37,957 nucleotides of DNA from an uncultured Acetobacteraceae bacterium (GCA_937902425.1 CALFNB010000373.1:1-37957); one strand, 5' to 3'. Numbered from the stretch's first letter, positions 8,457-17,246 are shown. Translations and numbers: made by a program. The notes: generated by a model from the letters alone, not told the origin.

Positions 8457-8807
8457 ATGCCACCTGACCGTCTCGACCACACGTTCTCCGCTCTCGCCGA
8501 TCCCACGCGGCGCGCGATCCTCGCGCGGCTCGCGGCGGGGGAGGCAACGGTCACCGAACTGGCGGAACCGTTTGAGATCAGCCTTCCAGCCATCTCCCGG
8601 CATCTCAAGGTGCTGGAGCGGGCCGGGCTGATAGCCCGCGGCCGCGAAGCGCAATGGCGCCCTCGATCGTTGCAATCCGGGCCGCTGAAAGAAGCCACGG
8701 AGTGGCTGGAGCAGTATCGCCGGTTCTGGGAGCACAGCCTCGACCGCTTGGAAGAACATTTGGCTGAATTGCAGGGAAAGGCGCCGAAGGATGAGCCCAA
8801 CAGATAG
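8457..8807 (+). CDS. ArsR-family winged-helix transcriptional regulator
   Basis: A 116-residue DNA-binding repressor. The winged-helix core is clear: LADPTRRAILARLAAGEATVTELAEPF (13-39) followed by recognition helix ISLPAISRHLKVLERAGLI (41-59) and the wing ARGREAQWRPRSL (60-72). There are no cysteine metal-binding motifs such as ELCVCDL, so it is not an arsenic or heavy-metal sensor; ArsR proteins paired with an SRPBCC gene commonly lack them. It overlaps the SRPBCC start by 17 bp, so the two are translationally coupled. A double palindrome ends 8 bp before its start codon, pointing to autorepression. Ligand unknown. The start ATG at 8457 has only a weak AGG upstream. Confidence 0.93.
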   Translation: MPPDRLDHTFSALADPTRRAILARLAAGEATVTELAEPFEISLPAISRHLKVLERAGLIARGREAQWRPRSLQSGPLKEATEWLEQYRRFWEHSLDRLEEHLAELQGKAPKDEPNR

Positions 8808-9252
8808 CATCGCGGCGGACCGGGAACTCACCGTTTCGCGGGTAATCGACGCACCGCGCGCGCTGGTGTTCAACGCCTGGACCGACCCGGAGCAAATCGC
8901 CCGCTGGTGGGGACCGAAAGGCTACACGACGGTCGATTACGATATGGATATCCGTCCAGGTGGCACCTACCGGTTTCGCATGCGCTCACCCGAAGGCGTC
9001 GACCATCGGAAACGCGGCGTGTATCGGGAGATCGTCGCGCCCGAGCGGATCGTCTTCACCTTCGCCTGGGAGGAGCCCGACGGGCGGCTCGGCCGTGAAC
9101 TCCTGGTGACCGTGACATTTGAACCATTGGGCACCCAAACGCGACTGACCCTGCGTCAGAGCGGCTTCGATACGGTTGAGAACCGCGACTCGCACGTCAT
9201 TGGCTGGACGAGTTGCCTTGAGCGTTTTGGCGAATACATGACGGCCACGTAA
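8791..9252 (+). CDS. SRPBCC (AHSA1-like) domain protein
   Basis: A 153-residue single-domain START/Bet v1-fold protein of the activator-of-Hsp90 homologue type, which binds hydrophobic ligands in a cavity; the ligand is unknown. Hallmarks are the start of strand 1 (ELTVSRVIDAPRALVFNAWTDPE, 12-34) with the conserved WTDPEQIARWWGPKG segment (30-44), DIRPGGTYRFRMRSPEG (53-69) and the C-terminal helix with GWTSCLERFGEYM (about 138-150). GGAAAGG lies 9 nt before the start. It overlaps arsR by 17 bp and is followed after 13 bp by the DUF899 gene. The ArsR-SRPBCC pairing is widespread and usually self-regulated. Confidence 0.92.
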   Translation: MSPTDSIAADRELTVSRVIDAPRALVFNAWTDPEQIARWWGPKGYTTVDYDMDIRPGGTYRFRMRSPEGVDHRKRGVYREIVAPERIVFTFAWEEPDGRLGRELLVTVTFEPLGTQTRLTLRQSGFDTVENRDSHVIGWTSCLERFGEYMTAT

Positions 9253-9265
9253 TGGGAGAGCAACC

Positions 9266-10000
9266 ATGCAACACCGTATCGTATCGCGCGAGCAATGGAT
9301 CGCCGCCCGCGAGCAACTGCTGATCGACGAAAAGCAACTCACCCGCATGCGCGACCAGGTCAACGCACGGCGCCGTGAGCTGCCCTGGGTCAAGGTCGAG
9401 AAAACTTATGTATTCGACGGGCCGAACGGCAAGGAGACGCTCGCCGATTTGTTCGCCGGCCGTAGTCAGTTGGTCGTCCGGCATTTCATGTTCGGTCCCG
9501 GATGGGAGGAGGGATGTGTCGGCTGCTCATTTTGGTCGGATCATTTGGACGGCGCGCTGGTGCATCTGGAGCATCACGATGTGACCGTTGTCGCGGTGTC
9601 GCGCGCTCCGTTCGCGGCACTCGAGGCTTTCCGGCGGCGGATGGGTTGGCGCTTCAAGTGGGTATCATCGTTCGACAGCGACTTCAACTACGACTATCAC
9701 GTGTCGTTCACGCCGGAGCAGATCGCGGCGGGGAACGCGTACTACAATTATCGGCTGACCGACCGCGTGGGGGAGGAGATGCCTGGCCTCAGCGTGTTCT
9801 GTAAAGCCGCGGATGGTTCGATCGCGCACACTTATTCGTCATACGCGCGCGGGAACGAATCGATGTTGGGCACTTATACCATTCTCGATCTGACACCGAA
9901 GGGGCGGAACGAATCTGGTCCCAATCACAATCTGACCGATTGGGTGCGCCTGCACGACCGGTACGACGATACCGCCGCCTCCTGTCGCGCCGCAAATTAG
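9266..10000 (+). CDS. DUF899 thioredoxin-like protein
   Basis: A 244-residue protein of the DUF899 family, predicted thioredoxin-fold proteins of unknown function often encoded beside ArsR-SRPBCC pairs. Family features visible are the N-terminal helix with AAREQLLIDEKQLTRMRD (13-30), VVRHFMFGPGWEEGCVGCSFWSDHLDG (70-96) carrying a CVGC motif (Cys84, Cys87), and FDSDFNYDYHVSFTPEQ (about 134-150). The CxxC suggests a redox role, but that is inference. It is the third gene of the arsR operon, 13 bp after the SRPBCC gene, with GGGAG upstream of its ATG. A long inverted repeat lies 39 bp downstream and could end the transcript. Confidence 0.92.
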   Translation: MQHRIVSREQWIAAREQLLIDEKQLTRMRDQVNARRRELPWVKVEKTYVFDGPNGKETLADLFAGRSQLVVRHFMFGPGWEEGCVGCSFWSDHLDGALVHLEHHDVTVVAVSRAPFAALEAFRRRMGWRFKWVSSFDSDFNYDYHVSFTPEQIAAGNAYYNYRLTDRVGEEMPGLSVFCKAADGSIAHTYSSYARGNESMLGTYTILDLTPKGRNESGPNHNLTDWVRLHDRYDDTAASCRAAN

Positions 10001-10038
10001 TGGTTCGGCATCACTCGGCCGTATGCTTCGTTTGAAGA

Positions 10039-10145
10039 ACCATCTATGTGCATCTGTGGTTGAAATTCTTAAGGCCGCCGTCAACACCGCGGCGTTTCGT
10101 TGGTGTTTGGCACAAGTTAAAATTGAACCACAGATGCACACAGGT
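10039..10145. repeat. inverted repeat of CACAGATGCACA phrase
   Basis: TGTGCATCTGTGGTT (10047-10061) is exactly complementary to AACCACAGATGCACA (10127-10141), with weaker complementarity extending out to about 10039 and 10145. Inside the loop, AACACC (10083-10088) and GGTGTT (10103-10108) form a second nested hairpin. It sits between DUF899 and the MFS pseudogene. The phrase is a type seen repeatedly in intergenic DNA of unrelated bacteria; it may serve as a terminator or be a dispersed repeat. Confidence 0.8.
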
Positions 10146-10229
10146 AGCGCGGAGTGGTGGAATCCTCCGGGGTCACCGCGGCGCCAACCAGCGACAGATG
10201 GAACGGCGCCATAACACGGGAGAGTCACA

Positions 10230-11445
10230 ATGAACATCTTCCACGGCTGGATCATTGTCGGCGTCGGGATCGTCATCACCTGCGTCGGTATGGGCACGAT
10301 GATGTCGCTCGGCGTGTTCCTGGAGCCGATCTCGCAGTCCATGGGATGGTCGCGCGCCGACATCTCCATCGCCGGGACATTGAATTTCCTGGCGATGGGG
10401 ATCGGTGCCTTCCTGTGGGGGGGGTTATCCGACCGGATCGGCCACGCGCCTCGTGGTGATGTGCGGCGGTCTTGTTCTCGGTCTCGGCCTCGCCGCCGCC
10501 AGCCAGGCGACCACTTTGACCGGATTCCAGATCGTCTTCGGACTGAGTGTCGGTCTCACCGCCGGCAGTTCCTATGTGCCGATGATCGCGCTGACCACGC
10601 GCTGGTTCACCCACCATCGCAGCCTCGCCGTCGCCCTCGTATCGGCTGGCCTCGCACTGGGCTCGGCGGTGATCGCACCACTGGCGCGCTGGATCATTCT
10701 CCATCACGACTGGCGTCAGGCGTTGCTGGTGCTCGGCATTATCGCTCTGGCGGTCATCGTTCCGAGCGCATTGTTACCGCGGCAACCACCGGCGGCACCG
10801 CGTGACGTCCCCCCGGCGACCGGCCGCGCGGCGGCCACGATGTCGGTGGCACAAGCCCTGCGTACGCCGCAATTCGCGGCGATCGCGCTGGCGCATTTCA
10901 TGTGCTGCGCGGCGCATTCGGGACCGATTTTCCACATGGTGCCGTACGCGGTCGATTGCGCCGTGCCCGCCATGGCGGCAACGACGGTGTTCGGGGTCGC
11001 CGGCCTCTCGGCACTGGGTGGGCGGATCATCCGCGGACTGATCGCCGACCGCACCGGCGCCAAACACACACTGATCGCGGGTCTGATGCCGCAGGCAACC
11101 GCGGTGAGCCTGTACTTGTTTACCGCGAATCTCGTGAGTTTCCATGCCGTCGCGGCACTGTTCGGCTTTTCTTACGGCGGCGTCATGCCGCTCTGTGCGA
11201 TCCTGGTGCGCGAGTATTTCCCCGCCCGGATCATGGGTTCCGTGTTCGGCGTGGTCGCGATGATTTCCACTCTCGGCATGCCGCTCGGTCCCTGAGCCGG
11301 CGGATGACTGTTCGATCATTTTGGTGGCTATGCCTGGATGTATATTGGCTCGTTCGGGCTTGGGCTCGGCGCGGTGGCGATCGCGTTCACGGTGCGGCCG
11401 CCGCGGTTGAGTGCGGCGCCGCGACCAATAGTGAGCGCGGCGTAA
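10230..11445 (+). pseudogene. MFS transporter, frameshift plus two in-frame TGA
   Basis: A major facilitator superfamily permease of about 404 residues once restored. It starts at ATG 10230 (GGGAG upstream) with MNIFHGWIIVGVGIVITCVG and reads to SDRIG at 10442. One extra base (C10443, in a CC pair) shifts the frame; the next frame continues TRLVVMCGGLVLGLGLAAAS, the usual MFS loop 2-3 motif and TM3. That frame runs to TGA 11293-11295, then TGA 11305-11307, then a clean C-terminus LFDHFGGYAWMYIGSFGLGLGA to TAA 11445. Family members typically have Trp in GPWAGGW at both TGA positions. So the gene has three lesions and is almost surely non-functional. Closest type is the monocarboxylate/OFA-like MFS group; substrate unknown. 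Confidence 0.85.
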
Positions 11446-11751
11446 GGCCAGGCGGCGCCAGGCGGGGTTGACGCGACGTGCGCATGGGGTCACTTCTGGC
11501 GGCATATAAATGGTCCTTAATGATACAGAATTGTGCACCAGGAAAACCCAGCCTGATCAACGGCCGGTTCTTGTTCCATGACTCTTGAATCATGCAAAAG
11601 ACATGGCCTCCGGGCCTGAAGACTCCCGGCGCTCAATTGACCGCGAGAAGTGCGATCTTGAGCATAACCTGCTATCAGTCTGGGCGGGAAGTGCGTTCCG
11701 GCAAGAGAACGCCCGAAAGCAATGGCCACGTGGCCGAACAGGAGGTTGAAA
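11446..11751. other. intergenic gap before the methyltransferase gene
   Basis: These 306 bp hold no gene I can support. The main feature is the palindrome at 11574-11597, about 155 bp upstream of the methyltransferase start, which may be its operator. A strong ribosome binding site, AGGAGGT, ends the gap at 11740-11746. Confidence 0.5.
11574..11597 (+). promoter_or_regulatory. 24-bp palindrome, copy 1
   Basis: Half-sites TTCCATGA (11574-11581) and TCATGCAA (11590-11597) are complementary at 7 of 8 positions around the 8-nt spacer CTCTTGAA. The same layout recurs at 12763-12786, with 15 identical bases (TCTTGAATCATGCAA). It is placed as an operator upstream of the methyltransferase gene. The binding protein is unknown. 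Confidence 0.6.
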
Positions 11752-12561
11752 ATGGTTGACGTCGATCGGACGTTCCGGGGCTCCATCCCCGATATGTATG
11801 ACCAATACATGGGGCCAATGATCTTCGCGCCTTATGCCGATGATCTGGCGTCCCGGCTTGCGAACGTACGGGATGGCCGCTTGCTGGAAACTGCGGCCGG
11901 AACCGGCATCGTCACGCGCGCTCTGGCCTCTGTTCTACCGGAGCATGTTTTGATCGAAGCGACCGACCTTAACCAGCCGATGCTCGATCATGCGTCAACC
12001 CGATTATCATCCGGCCGGGTGGTTTGGCGGCAGGCGGATGCCCAGATGCTTCCATACCCGGACGCCAGGTTCGATGCCGTGGTCTGTCAGTTCGGTGTGA
12101 TGTTTTTCCCTGACAAGAATCGCGCTTTTGCCGAGGCGCATCGCGTATTGAAACCGGGAGGGTGCTTTCTCTTAAGCGTCTGGGACCGGATTGAAGAAAA
12201 CGAATTCGCCGACATCGTGGTGAAATCCGCCGCGAACCTGTTTCCTGACGATCCACCGATGTTCTTGGCTCGCACGCCTCATGGTCACTACGATACATCG
12301 GCTTTGGAAGTTCAACTTCGGGACGCGGGATTCGAGACGGTGACGATCGAAACCGTCGCGCGGGAGAGCACATCGCCAAACGCGCGATCCGTCGCCGTGG
12401 GATATTGCCAAGGCACACCGATGCGGAATGAGATCGAGGCCCGTGATCCCGGTCGTCTCACCGAGGTTACCGACGCGGCGGCTGCCGCGATAGCCCTGCG
12501 TTTCGGTTCTGGCCGCGTGACCGGCAAGATAAGTGCTCATGTCATCACGGCAAGGCGATAA
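11752..12561 (+). CDS. class I SAM-dependent methyltransferase
   Basis: A 269-residue Rossmann-fold methyltransferase of the Methyltransf_11/25 type. The SAM-binding motif I is LLETAAGTGIVTRAL (44-58), motif II-like acidic end is EATDLNQPML (69-78), followed by ADAQMLPYPDARFDAVVCQFGVMFFPD (95-121) and RVLKPGGCFLLSVW (131-144), all standard. The start at 11752 is set by AGGAGGT just upstream; an in-frame ATG 30 bp earlier lacks one. Substrate unknown. It stands alone between two copies of a 24-bp palindrome (11574 and 12763), so its own regulator may bind both; that regulator is not in the window. Confidence 0.92.
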   Translation: MVDVDRTFRGSIPDMYDQYMGPMIFAPYADDLASRLANVRDGRLLETAAGTGIVTRALASVLPEHVLIEATDLNQPMLDHASTRLSSGRVVWRQADAQMLPYPDARFDAVVCQFGVMFFPDKNRAFAEAHRVLKPGGCFLLSVWDRIEENEFADIVVKSAANLFPDDPPMFLARTPHGHYDTSALEVQLRDAGFETVTIETVARESTSPNARSVAVGYCQGTPMRNEIEARDPGRLTEVTDAAAAAIALRFGSGRVTGKISAHVITARR

Positions 12562-12999
12562 TCCTCCTGACGTGGCGGTGATCAGGAAACAGATTCGGCG
12601 GCGGTGGTTCCACTTGACGACGTACTTCGGACGCGATTCATGCTGGCTTTGTCTTCGCGTCGGTAAGGGTGCTCACTCCCAATGACCGTGCCCGAATGAC
12701 GGGAGACCATCTACGCGGGACAAATAGAGAACTCCCCCGTTGCCAGCAGCGATATATCTGTGTTGCACTATTCTTGAATCATGCAACAGCGACGGTCCGA
12801 TCGTCGTGCGCCGGTGTGGCTCAGCGTTGCCGCCGAATGTTCGCCTTCGACCCAGCACGAACGTCCCGATTGGTCAGTCCCCGACGTCGAAACCGCGATC
12901 TCGGCGTCGTCGCCCCAACCTGAGCGCGCACGCCCCCCTTAAGCCAATCTTCACCCCCAAATGCAAATTCTCCCCCGGACCACCGCGGGAGCCGCCCCA
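12562..12999. other. intergenic gap before dprA
   Basis: These 438 bp (to the preferred dprA start) contain the second palindrome copy at 12763-12786 and no gene I can support. Overlapping short reading frames here have arginine-rich, low-complexity composition and no ribosome binding site. Confidence 0.5.
12761..12788 (+). promoter_or_regulatory. 24-bp palindrome, copy 2
   Basis: TTGCACTA (12763-12770), spacer TTCTTGAA, TCATGCAA (12779-12786), flanked so that TGTTGCA (12761-12767) and TGCAACA (12782-12788) are perfect 7-bp arms. It matches copy 1 at 11574-11597 over 15 consecutive bases. It lies 200 bp after the methyltransferase gene and about 210 bp before dprA. Confidence 0.6.
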
Positions 13000-14136
13000 A
13001 TGCCCACCGAAGCCGACATCGCCCGCCTGCGTCTCGTCCGGACCGAGGGCGTCGGTCCGATCACCTGGCGCCGCCTGCTCGACCGCTATCGCTCGCCGGC
13101 CGAGGCACTGTCCGCGTTGCCAGGGCTGGCCCAGGCCGGTGGCAAGGCGTCCCCACCAATGACCCCCTCCATCTCCGACGCCAAACGCGAATTCGCGCAG
13201 ACAGCGAAACTCGGTGGCCGGTTGATCTTCATGGGCGATCCCGACTACCCGCCGCTACTGGCGCAACTGGACGACGCACCTCCGGTTATCGCGGTGCTCG
13301 GCGACGTCGCGCTCCTCGCTCTGCCGGCCATCGCGATCGTTGGCGGGCGCAATGCCTCCGCCGCCGGGCTCCGCCTCGCGGAGACGCTGGCGGAGGACCT
13401 CGCGGCGGTTGTCACGGTGGTGTCCGGCCTTGCCCGCGGCATCGACGGGATCGCCCACACCGCCGCCATGCGCACCGGCCGCACGGTCGCCGCCATCGCC
13501 GGAGGGCTCGACGTCCCCTACCCGGCGGAGAATACCAACTTGCAACGCCTGATCGCCGAACGAGGTGCCGTGATCACCGAAGCAACCCCTGGCACCCAAC
13601 CCCAGGCCCGCCACTTCCCGCGCCGCAACCGTCTCATCGCCGGTCTTTCACTGGGCGTTCTGGTGGTGGAGGCAGCGCGCCGCTCCGGCAGCCTGATCAC
13701 CGCGCGGATCGCCCAGGAGTTGGGGCGGGAGGTGTTCGCGGTGCCAGGGTCGCCGTTGGATCCGCGGGCGCGCGGCGGCAACGATCTGATCCGCGAAGGC
13801 GCGATCCTGACCGAGACCGCCGACGACGTGCTGGACAACCTGTCCGGCTTCGGCGCCCTGTTCCCCGCGAGACGCACCCAACCGGAAATCGATGATGAGG
13901 CCTCTTGCGTTTCCGAACATGTGAACCAACTGGAGGACCCGCCAGGTCTCGATCAGGCGCGATCCCAGGTGGTCGCCCTGCTCAGTCCAACACCCGTAAA
14001 GGTTGACGATCTGGTGCGGCGCTGCCAGTTGTCTCCCGCCGCCGTGCTGGCGGTCCTCCTTGAACTGGAGCTTGCCGGGCGAGTGGAGACACTGCCGGGG
14101 AACCGGTTCGCTTTGTTGACGAACGCCGGATCGTAG
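13000..14136 (+). CDS. dprA: DNA-processing protein DprA
   Basis: DprA binds incoming single-stranded DNA during natural transformation and loads RecA; it is kept in many non-competent bacteria. From the preferred start at 13000 (GGGAG 9-10 nt upstream; an in-frame ATG at 12961 has no such site) it is 378 residues. An N-terminal helix-hairpin-like region (TEGVGPITWRRLLDRYRSPAEAL, 15-37) precedes the Rossmann-like core: IVGGRNASAAG (113-123), SGLARGIDGIAH (142-153), AGGLDVPYPAENTNL (167-181), FPRRNRLIAGL (206-216) and VPGSPLDPRARGGNDLIREGA (248-268). A C-terminal winged-helix domain occupies about 320-378. topA starts 31 bp after it, the conserved dprA-topA pairing. Confidence 0.96.
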   Translation: MPTEADIARLRLVRTEGVGPITWRRLLDRYRSPAEALSALPGLAQAGGKASPPMTPSISDAKREFAQTAKLGGRLIFMGDPDYPPLLAQLDDAPPVIAVLGDVALLALPAIAIVGGRNASAAGLRLAETLAEDLAAVVTVVSGLARGIDGIAHTAAMRTGRTVAAIAGGLDVPYPAENTNLQRLIAERGAVITEATPGTQPQARHFPRRNRLIAGLSLGVLVVEAARRSGSLITARIAQELGREVFAVPGSPLDPRARGGNDLIREGAILTETADDVLDNLSGFGALFPARRTQPEIDDEASCVSEHVNQLEDPPGLDQARSQVVALLSPTPVKVDDLVRRCQLSPAAVLAVLLELELAGRVETLPGNRFALLTNAGS

Positions 14137-14167
14137 ATCAGCCCCATCGGGACCGCATCGGAACATC

Positions 14168-16891
14168 ATGTCTGACGTAGTTGTCGTAGAATCCCCGGCC
14201 AAAGCCAAAACCATCAACCGCTATCTGGGAGGCGGCTACACCGTCCTGGCGAGCTTCGGCCACGTGCGCGACCTGCCGCCCAAGGATGGCAGTGTCCGGC
14301 CCGACGAAGACTTCGCCATGGACTGGGAATCGGACGCCCGCGGCGAGCGGCAGGTCGTCGCCATCGTCAAGGCGCTGAAGGGGGCGAAGAACCTCTATCT
14401 GGCCACCGACCCCGATCGCGAAGGCGAGGCGATCTCCTGGCACGTCCGCGCCATGCTGGAGGACAAGAAGGCGCTGAAGGGCGTCACTGTCCGGCGGATC
14501 AGCTTCAACGAAATCACCCGCGGCGCCATCCGCGAGGCGATCCAGCATCCCCGCGACCTCGATCTGCCGCTGATCGAGGCCTACATGGCGCGCCGCGCGC
14601 TGGACTACCTGGTGGGGTTCACGCTGTCGCCCGTGCTGTGGCGCAAGCTGCCCGGCAGCCGCAGCGCCGGCCGCGTGCAGTCGGTCGCGCTACGCCTGAT
14701 CTGCGAGCGCGAGGCGGAGATCGAGATCTTCCGGGCGCGCGAATACTGGACCATCGAGGCGGTGTTCATCACCCCCGCCGGCGCCCCGTTCGCGGCAAAA
14801 CTGACCCATCTGAACGGCAAGCGGCTGGATCAGTTCGACCTGAATACCCGGGCGCTGGCCGAGGCCGCGAAAGCGATCGTCGAGAGCGGCGAATTTTCGG
14901 TCGGCTCAGTCGAGCGCAAGCGTGTCCGGCGCAATCCGCCGCCGCCGTTCACCACCTCCACGCTACAGCAGGAAGCCTCCCGCAAACTGGGCTTTGGCGC
15001 GCAGCAGACCATGCGGTGCGCGCAGCAGTTATATGAAGGCATTAACATCGACGGCGAGACCACCGGCCTGATCACCTACATGCGCACCGACGGCGTGCAG
15101 ATGGCGAAGGAGGCGATCAGCGCGATTCGCGATCACGTCGGCAAGGAGTTTGGCGCGCGTTACCTGCCCGGCGCACCTCGCGAGTACACCAGCCGCGCCA
15201 AGAACGCCCAGGAAGCGCATGAGGCAATCCGTCCGACCGATGTGACGCGTAGTCCCGATGATGTCGCGCGGGGCCTGAACAACGATCAGCGGCGCTTGTA
15301 CGAACTGGTTTGGAAACGCGCCGTGGCCTCGCAGATGCAGTCGGCGGAGCTGGACCAGGTCGCCGTGGATGTCATTGACGGCAAGGGTCAGACGTTGCGC
15401 GCGAATGGCTCGATCGTCGCGTTCGACGGGTTCCTGAAGCTGTATCGGGAGGATACCGACGACGCGACCGAGGACGAGGACAACCGCATGCTGCCACCGA
15501 TGGCGGCGAAGGATCCGCTGAAGCGGAGCAAGGTGGACGCCAACCAGCATTTCACCCAGCCGCCGCCGCGCTATTCGGAAGCCTCTCTGGTCAAGAAGAT
15601 GGAGGAACTGGGGATTGGCCGGCCCTCCACTTACGCGTCGATCCTGTCGGTGTTGCAGGACCGCAAATATGTGCGGCTGGAGAAGCGGCGCTTCATACCC
15701 GAGGACCGCGGCCGGCTGGTGACCGCGTTCCTGGTCAGCTTCTTCGAGCACTACGTGGATACCGGTTTCACCGCCGCGCTGGAGGAAAAACTCGACGAGG
15801 TGTCAGCCGGTCAGTTGAACTGGCGGGCGGTGATGCGGGCGTTCTGGGACGAGTTCTCCAAGGCGATCGACCAGACCAAAGACCTGAAGATCAGCGACGT
15901 GATCAACGCGCTGGACCAGGACCTCGGGCCGCACTTCTTCCCGGCGCGAGAGGATGGCAGCGATCCGCGGCTGTGCGCGGCCTGCGGTAATGGACGGCTC
16001 GGGCTGAAGCTGGGGCGGTTGGGCAGCTTCATCGGCTGCTCGAACTATCCGGAGTGCCGGTATACCCGCAGTCTGGCGATCGACACCGGGGAGAATGGCG
16101 GCGATACGCTGAAGGATGGCCAGCGGACCCTGGGTCAGGATCCGGAGACCAGCGAGGAAATCACGGTCCGGCGGGGGCCATACGGGCTGTATGTCCAGCA
16201 GGGCGAGCAGACCGAGGACAAGAAAGTTCGTCCCAAACGCACCACGTTGCCGCGCGGGATGGATGGCGACCAGCTGACGCTGGAGCAGGCGATCGGATTG
16301 TTGTCCCTGCCGCGGACGGTCGGACCGCACCCGGAAACGCAGGAGCCGATCCAGGTGGGGATCGGGCGGTTCGGGCCATATGTTCGGATGGGGTCGGTGT
16401 TCGGGTCGCTCGACCGCGATGACGACGTCCTGGCTCTGGGCTTGAACCGCGCGGTGGATTTGATCGCGAAGAAGATGGCGAGCGTGCGGACGCTGGGGAC
16501 GCATCCGAAAGGCGAGTTCGTGGCGGTCCGAAAGGGCCGGTTCGGGCCGTACGTGCAGCATGGTCAGACGGTGGCCAACCTGCCGCGCGGAACGACGATG
16601 GACGACGTGACCTTGGATGAGGCGGTGGCACTGCTTGCCGAGAAGGGCAAGACGCTGAAACCGCGTGGCGCGGCGGCGAAGAAGAAGGCCGCGAGAGGCG
16701 CGCGCACCGGGGTGAAAGCGGCCGCGGGCGATGCGCCGGCACCGGCGAACGCTCGCGCGGCACCGCGGAAGAAAGCGGCGGCGCGGCCGGCGGCGAAAGC
16801 GGTGCGGCCGGCAGCCAAGGCGGCTCCGAAGAAAGCGGCGGCGAAGAAGAAGGCCGGGGCGAAGAAGGCGAAAACTCGCGCGGCGGAATAG
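14168..16891 (+). CDS. topA: DNA topoisomerase I
   Basis: Type IA topoisomerase that relaxes negative supercoils. It is 907 residues. The Toprim domain opens with VVVESPAKAKTINRYLG (5-21) and holds the acidic triad TDPDREGE (80-87). The catalytic tyrosine is Tyr304 in GLITYMRTDG (300-309). After the core there is one clear C4 zinc-ribbon-like motif (CAAC...GCSNYPEC, near residues 605-635), then several FGPYV-type C-terminal repeats (RRGPYGLYVQ, GRFGPYVRMG, GRFGPYVQHG). The last ~75 residues are an Ala/Lys-rich basic tail of the kind seen in many alpha- and actinobacterial TopA proteins. It follows dprA by 31 bp. The usual downstream partner rnr is not here; the next 2.7 kb is an unusual element. 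Confidence 0.97.
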   Translation: MSDVVVVESPAKAKTINRYLGGGYTVLASFGHVRDLPPKDGSVRPDEDFAMDWESDARGERQVVAIVKALKGAKNLYLATDPDREGEAISWHVRAMLEDKKALKGVTVRRISFNEITRGAIREAIQHPRDLDLPLIEAYMARRALDYLVGFTLSPVLWRKLPGSRSAGRVQSVALRLICEREAEIEIFRAREYWTIEAVFITPAGAPFAAKLTHLNGKRLDQFDLNTRALAEAAKAIVESGEFSVGSVERKRVRRNPPPPFTTSTLQQEASRKLGFGAQQTMRCAQQLYEGINIDGETTGLITYMRTDGVQMAKEAISAIRDHVGKEFGARYLPGAPREYTSRAKNAQEAHEAIRPTDVTRSPDDVARGLNNDQRRLYELVWKRAVASQMQSAELDQVAVDVIDGKGQTLRANGSIVAFDGFLKLYREDTDDATEDEDNRMLPPMAAKDPLKRSKVDANQHFTQPPPRYSEASLVKKMEELGIGRPSTYASILSVLQDRKYVRLEKRRFIPEDRGRLVTAFLVSFFEHYVDTGFTAALEEKLDEVSAGQLNWRAVMRAFWDEFSKAIDQTKDLKISDVINALDQDLGPHFFPAREDGSDPRLCAACGNGRLGLKLGRLGSFIGCSNYPECRYTRSLAIDTGENGGDTLKDGQRTLGQDPETSEEITVRRGPYGLYVQQGEQTEDKKVRPKRTTLPRGMDGDQLTLEQAIGLLSLPRTVGPHPETQEPIQVGIGRFGPYVRMGSVFGSLDRDDDVLALGLNRAVDLIAKKMASVRTLGTHPKGEFVAVRKGRFGPYVQHGQTVANLPRGTTMDDVTLDEAVALLAEKGKTLKPRGAAAKKKAARGARTGVKAAAGDAPAPANARAAPRKKAAARPAAKAVRPAAKAAPKKAAAKKKAGAKKAKTRAAE

Positions 16892-17246
16892 TCGAGGACG
16901 CCAAAATCTGTCCATCAGCCGCGATCGCCAAAGCTGGCCCTGAGTGGCACCGTTCGGCCGCTCAACCGCTCACGTCAGGTGCCGATGAAATCGAATATTG
17001 TCGGTACGGCGGCGACGTGCTGAACAGGTTCCCTTGTCCACTGGGATACGACACCAACCGGGCCGCCAGCCTCGCCCTCGCCCTCGCCCTCGCCGGGCAA
17101 GTTCTCGGTACCTCCTCGCGATGGACAGACCGCTGACCGCGGCCGAAAATGAAATTCCGGCCACTGCCTGATTTCGTGCGACTGGTGGACGATCAGGGTG
17201 GCAAAGTTTGCCGATGGTCAGTGAACGATCCGTGAGCACGCGACAC
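16892..17246. other. intergenic gap after topA
   Basis: No gene is supported here. The stretch contains a hexanucleotide tandem repeat, four copies of CTCGCC at 17071-17094. Composition drifts to a mixed, non-coding pattern up to the left inverted repeat at 17247. Confidence 0.4.

Noticed and set aside
11293-11307. Genome-wide UGA recoding to Trp
   Set aside because: Other genes here (plsY, fliF, the SDR and both amidohydrolase regions) end normally at TGA, and Trp is encoded by TGG throughout.
17071-17094. CTCGCC x4 as a regulatory microsatellite
   Set aside because: Only four copies, not near any start codon; likely ordinary GC-rich slippage.
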